Translations under genes and position numbers: made by a program
IMG/VR virus record: IMGVR_UViG_3300009161_000246
Location: 1-23,187 of that record
DNA: 23,187 bases
Reading direction: 5' to 3' (one strand)
Source: a virus
Part shown: piece after piece, positions 21,649 through 23,187 of the stretch
How the letters are laid out: each line of letters begins with the position of its first letter
Position numbering within the stretch: the stretch's first letter is position 1
The notes under the pieces: generated by a model
Seen by the model: the letters and a program-made list of their open reading frames with translations, nothing else
Databases searched by the model: none
Told to the model about the DNA's origin: nothing

Positions 21649-21649
21649 A

Positions 21650-21773
21650 TTTTGATAGTGTATGTGTTTTCGTCTCTAAAATCTTACGGCACATGGAAGA
21701 CGTGTAACGGGTTCAAAGTCCGACCACTTTGCATTGAGCGGAGTGAGTAAGCCAACCATATACATTATCAAAA
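21650..21773 (+). ncRNA. Structured RNA closed by a 17-bp helix
   Basis: The ends (21650-21666 and 21757-21773) pair over 17 bp with two G-T pairs. Inside are a CGTCT/AGACG stem (21671-21675 with 21698-21702), a T-arm-like hairpin CGGG-TTCAAAG-TCCG (21708-21722) and a competing CAAAGT/ACTTTG hairpin. A T-arm-like element with a TTCAAA loop suggests a tRNA-derived or tRNA-mimicking RNA, but no acceptor end or anticodon arm fits. It lies between tRNA-Ile-like and tRNA-Phe. No known family was recognised. Confidence 0.55.
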
Positions 21774-21780
21774 TATTTTT

Positions 21781-21854
21781 GGACGATTGGTGAAAAAGTA
21801 TCACTGCTGACTGAAGATCAGTAATTCCGGTTGCAAGATCCGGGTCGTCCACCA
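21781..21854 (+). tRNA. tRNA-Phe(GAA)
   Basis: Acceptor GGACGAT/GTCGTCC, anticodon stem GCTGA/TCAGT with loop CTGAAGA and anticodon GAA at 21813-21815, encoded CCA. The T-stem has one T-T pair and the T-loop TGCAAGA lacks the usual TTC, so it is divergent. Confidence 0.87.
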
Positions 21855-21855
21855 T

Positions 21856-22185
21856 TTATTTAAAATCAAATTCTTTTTTATATTCTAACACTGATGTTAT
21901 ATATGGGACGCTACCATCATCCTCGAATTGTCTGTATGTAAAATCTATTATAAAGTTTCCAACTTGAACAACTGTGTGTGGTAGTTTGTAAACTATATGT
22001 TTAACATCTACGGTCTTTGCTTGTGGAAATCCATTATTATTTAAGAAATTTGCCAGTGAATCTGATATTTCACAACACATTCCTGTTGACCACGTTGGTG
22101 CATGAATAATATTATAATAATCCTCCCCATCGGACTGTAACCAAGAAGTGCAAAGTTCATTTAAAAGTATTTCTGTTAGTTTCAT
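21856..22185 (-). CDS. Hypothetical protein, possible papain-like Cys-His-Asp fold
   Basis: The only credible minus-strand gene, 109 residues, reading into the end of tRNA-Phe. It starts M-K-L-T-E-I-L-L-N-E, like the short helical N-termini of other genes here. The pattern M-C-C-E-I-S-D-S-L-A (C37/C38) in a helix, H-T-V-V-Q-V-G-N (H70) and I-I-D-F-T-Y-R-Q-F (D81) follows the Cys-helix, His-strand, Asp-strand order of papain- or transglutaminase-like enzymes. That would suggest peptidase or amidase activity, but this rests on three residues and should be taken as inference. Codon use resembles its neighbours. It interrupts the tRNA array, as the HNH gene does. Confidence 0.65.
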   Translation of the reverse strand: MKLTEILLNELCTSWLQSDGEDYYNIIHAPTWSTGMCCEISDSLANFLNNNGFPQAKTVDVKHIVYKLPHTVVQVGNFIIDFTYRQFEDDGSVPYITSVLEYKKEFDFK

Positions 22186-22236
22186 AACATATACATATCC
22201 TAAATGTTATTTAATATCAAAAAGAAATATTTGAAA

Positions 22237-22274
22237 GTATCGGCGGTAATACATTTAAACTACCCGAAACACCA
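22237..22274 (+). ncRNA. Minihelix-like hairpin ending in ACCA
   Basis: GTATCGG (22237-22243) pairs with CCGAAAC (22264-22270) except for one A-A, continued by GTA/TAC, and the 3' strand runs straight into ACCA then TTTT. It has the size and end of a tRNA acceptor minihelix and may be a decayed tRNA. Confidence 0.3.
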
Positions 22275-22280
22275 TTTTAT

Positions 22281-22355
22281 TGAGATATAGTGTTAAGGTA
22301 GCACAGCCCGACTGTTAATCGGGAAGTGATGGTTCAAGTCCATCTTTCGCAGCCA
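22281..22355 (+). tRNA. tRNA-Asn(GTT), divergent acceptor
   Basis: Anticodon stem CCCGA/TCGGG, loop CTGTTAA with anticodon GTT at 22314-22316, T-arm GATGG-TTCAAGT-CCATC, discriminator G typical of Asn, CCA encoded. The acceptor TGAGATA pairs with TTTCGCA with two mismatches, so charging or processing may be poor. Confidence 0.75.
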
Positions 22356-22361
22356 TTTTAC

Positions 22362-22437
22362 TGGATAGTAGCTCAGTGGCAGTAGCGGCGCACTGTTAAT
22401 GCGTAGGTCGTAGGTTCGATCCCTACCTATCCAGCCA
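22362..22437 (+). tRNA. tRNA-Asn(GTT), second copy
   Basis: Acceptor TGGATAG/CTATCCA perfect, discriminator G, anticodon stem GCGCA/TGCGT with loop CTGTTAA and GTT at 22395-22397, T-arm GTAGG-TTCGATC-CCTAC, CCA. Better formed than the preceding Asn tRNA. Confidence 0.92.
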
Positions 22438-22441
22438 TTTT

Positions 22442-22526
22442 GTAGGTTCAGTCGGCGGGCAATGCGCTCGCCCATTCGGGGTTTCCCCAAACTTTGAGTG
22501 GCAATGGGGTAATAGATTAAACTTAC
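22442..22526 (+). ncRNA. Candidate structured RNA between tRNAs
   Basis: GTAGGTT (22442-22448) can pair with AACTTAC (22520-22526). Inside are GGGC/GCCC (22457-22460 with 22470-22473) and an alternative CCCATT/AATGGG stem (22471-22476 with 22503-22508) enclosing GGGG-TTT-CCCC (22478-22488). It is not a cloverleaf and shows no anticodon arm. Nothing else was seen in this interval. Confidence 0.35.
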
Positions 22527-22537
22527 TAAACTTTTAT

Positions 22538-22621
22538 GGTGTCGTCCCCATAGCGGCGATTGGTTCCGGCTTTTAACCGGAAATATAAACATCGTGGGTT
22601 CGAGTCCCACCGGCACCACCA
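22538..22621 (+). tRNA. tRNA-Lys(TTT)
   Basis: Acceptor GGTGTCG/CGGCACC, anticodon stem TCCGG/CCGGA with loop CTTTTAA and anticodon TTT at 22572-22574, T-arm GTGGG-TTCGAGT-CCCAC, A and CCA. The variable region is about 12 nt, longer than usual for Lys. With the CTT gene at 19390 both Lys codons are covered. Confidence 0.87.
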
Positions 22622-22629
22622 TTTCATAT

Positions 22630-22705
22630 CCAGCATTCGCCTAGTAGCTATGGCATTCCGTTTGGGGCGGAATTATCGGGGGTGCGAGTCCCTCATGCTG
22701 GACCA
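22630..22705 (+). tRNA. tRNA-Pro(TGG)
   Basis: Acceptor CCAGCAT/ATGCTGG, discriminator A and CCA, anticodon stem TTCCG/CGGAA with loop TTTGGGG, anticodon TGG at 22663-22665 and the G37 typical of Pro. Confidence 0.9.
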
Positions 22706-22710
22706 TTTAT

Positions 22711-22787
22711 GCTTGTGTAGCTCAACTGGATAGAGCAACAGATTACGAATCTGTAGGTTGAAGGCTCGAATCCTTCCACATGCACCA
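22711..22787 (+). tRNA. tRNA-Arg(ACG)
   Basis: Acceptor GCTTGTG/CACATGC with one T-T, anticodon stem ACAGA/TCTGT with loop TTACGAA and anticodon ACG at 22745-22747, normal for bacterial Arg where A34 becomes inosine; T-arm GAAGG-CTCGAAT-CCTTC, CCA. A host TadA would be needed for wobble. Confidence 0.9.
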
Positions 22788-22790
22788 TTT

Positions 22791-22887
22791 TGAACAGAAG
22801 TCTAGTTGTTTGTAAAACAGGAGTCGGTGTAATCATATTGATGTTTTTCAACAGATAACCGTGCGCGGAATAATCGGGTGCTGTTCA
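22791..22887 (+). ncRNA. Structured RNA closed by a perfect 7-bp stem
   Basis: TGAACAG (22791-22797) pairs with CTGTTCA (22881-22887), an acceptor-sized stem. Inside are TGTTT-GTA-AAACA (22807-22819), CGGT/ACCG (22825-22828 with 22858-22861) and CCG/CGG hairpins. There is no T-arm, no usable anticodon arm at the right place and no CCA; the 3' end runs into TTTTTT. It is probably a separate RNA or a degenerate tRNA. Confidence 0.45.
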
Positions 22888-22893
22888 TTTTTT

Positions 22894-22968
22894 GGCCCTA
22901 TAGAATAGAAGTTAGTTCGCCTGACTTTCAATCAGGAGATGTGGGAGCGTTACCCACTGGGGCCACCA
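22894..22968 (+). tRNA. tRNA-Glu(TTC)
   Basis: Acceptor GGCCCTA/TGGGGCC, anticodon stem CCTGA/TCAGG with loop CTTTCAA and anticodon TTC at 22927-22929, T-stem GTGGG/CCCAC with atypical T-loop AGCGTTA, CCA encoded. Confidence 0.88.
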
Positions 22969-22969
22969 T

Positions 22970-23127
22970 TTTGAGCGGCAGCGTGGAAGGACATGCAGCC
23001 TTGAGAAGTTCTATTACGCACAGTATAGTGTACATAAAGCTGTGCCTCTGAAACGAAGCGATGGCTACCTAATAGATCGGGTCAGATTCAATGTCATCAA
23101 TAGGTATCAATTCCTATCCGACTCAAA
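22970..23127 (+). ncRNA. Multi-branched structured RNA of about 158 nt
   Basis: Closing stem TTTGAG (22970-22975) with CTCAAA (23122-23127). Branch one is GGC-A-GCGTG paired with CATGC-A-GCC (22977-23000). Branch two is TCTATTA/TAATAGA (23010-23016 with 23070-23076) holding GCACAG/CTGTGC. Branch three is TCGG/CCGA (23077-23080 with 23118-23121) holding ATAGG/CCTAT. Branches two and three and the closing strand abut without gaps, a junction layout unlikely by chance. It is not a tRNA and no known family was recognised. Confidence 0.55.
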
Positions 23128-23132
23128 TTAAT

Positions 23133-23187
23133 TTTGAATAGCAGCTCGGAGTGTAGGAAAGTTTTTTCCTTTCCGGTACGAGCATGG
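23133..23187 (+). other. Edge region with hairpins, possible truncated tRNA
   Basis: GCTCG (23144-23148) pairs with CGAGC (23179-23183) around GGAAAG/CTTTCC (23156-23161 with 23169-23174), which has a 7-nt loop of TTTTTTC. It could be the first part of another tRNA cut by the window edge, but position 37 would be T, so I am not sure. Confidence 0.25.

Noticed and set aside
22293-22622. Minus-strand frame with G-L-E-P-T segment
   Set aside because: Also antisense of tRNA T-arms across tRNA-Asn and tRNA-Lys.
19117-23112. Shared 13-mer ATAGGTATCAATT at 19117 and 23100
   Set aside because: About that many matches are expected by chance in 23 kb; no longer homology around it.
23134-23187. Final tRNA-Lys(TTT)
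   Set aside because: Loop TTTTTTC has T at position 37 and the gene is cut by the edge; listed only as a hairpin region.
1-23187. CRISPR array, insertion sequence or transposase
   Set aside because: No regularly spaced direct repeats, terminal inverted repeats or transposase motifs were seen.

Overview
The window looks like part of a large tailed-phage genome with a T4-type replisome. The phage evidence is a family-B DNA polymerase, a gp45-like sliding clamp, a gp44-like clamp loader, an rIIB-like gene, a holin, an HNH endonuclease and a dense tRNA array on AT-rich DNA. No capsid, tail or terminase gene lies in the window. The host is probably Gram-negative, because one operon encodes an outer-membrane lipoprotein pore (CsgG type). 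Almost no gene has a Shine-Dalgarno sequence, so the host may be from a lineage that relies little on SD (Bacteroidota, for example). That host assignment is inference.

Layout. 1-2712: a partial gene (perhaps the rIIA C-terminus), an rIIB-like gene and a small gene with a GRPRK motif, closed by a terminator. 2784-8524: a small unknown gene, a polynucleotide-kinase-like P-loop gene, DNA polymerase, sliding clamp, clamp loader, a 2H phosphoesterase and a small unknown gene. 8599-13260: a Gp88-like protein, a conserved unknown, an RNA ligase, a zinc-ribbon miniprotein, a possible nuclease-fold protein, a cyclic-phosphate-processing receiver (cREC) domain protein and one unknown, ending at a strong terminator. 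13384-18760: one tight five-gene operon of CsgF, CsgG, a curlin-like fibre protein, a FecR-domain protein and a CHASE2-adenylate cyclase. 18761-19540: non-coding DNA with two promoters, a leader with mutually exclusive hairpins, a long compound hairpin and a tRNA. 19541-23187: holin, HNH gene, two small genes and about 15 tRNAs, interleaved with structured RNAs that are not ordinary tRNAs.

How the parts fit. The replisome genes sit together behind TTGACA-type promoters. In four genes these promoters have one fixed geometry (TTGACA-N16-TAnnnT-N6-ATG), which puts the predicted transcription start on the A of the start codon, so these mRNAs should be leaderless. Kinase, 2H phosphoesterase, RNA ligase and cREC domain make a plausible RNA-repair set beside a large tRNA array. 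The CsgF/CsgG/curlin/FecR/CHASE2-cyclase operon is the most surprising cargo. It combines a type VIII (curli-like) secretion pore with a membrane adenylate cyclase whose catalytic residues are intact, in an apparent phage genome. The structured RNAs among the tRNAs are the second main lead. One is closed by a 17-bp helix, one folds as a multi-branched junction, and one tRNA-Ile-like gene carries a 30-nt insertion in its anticodon loop.
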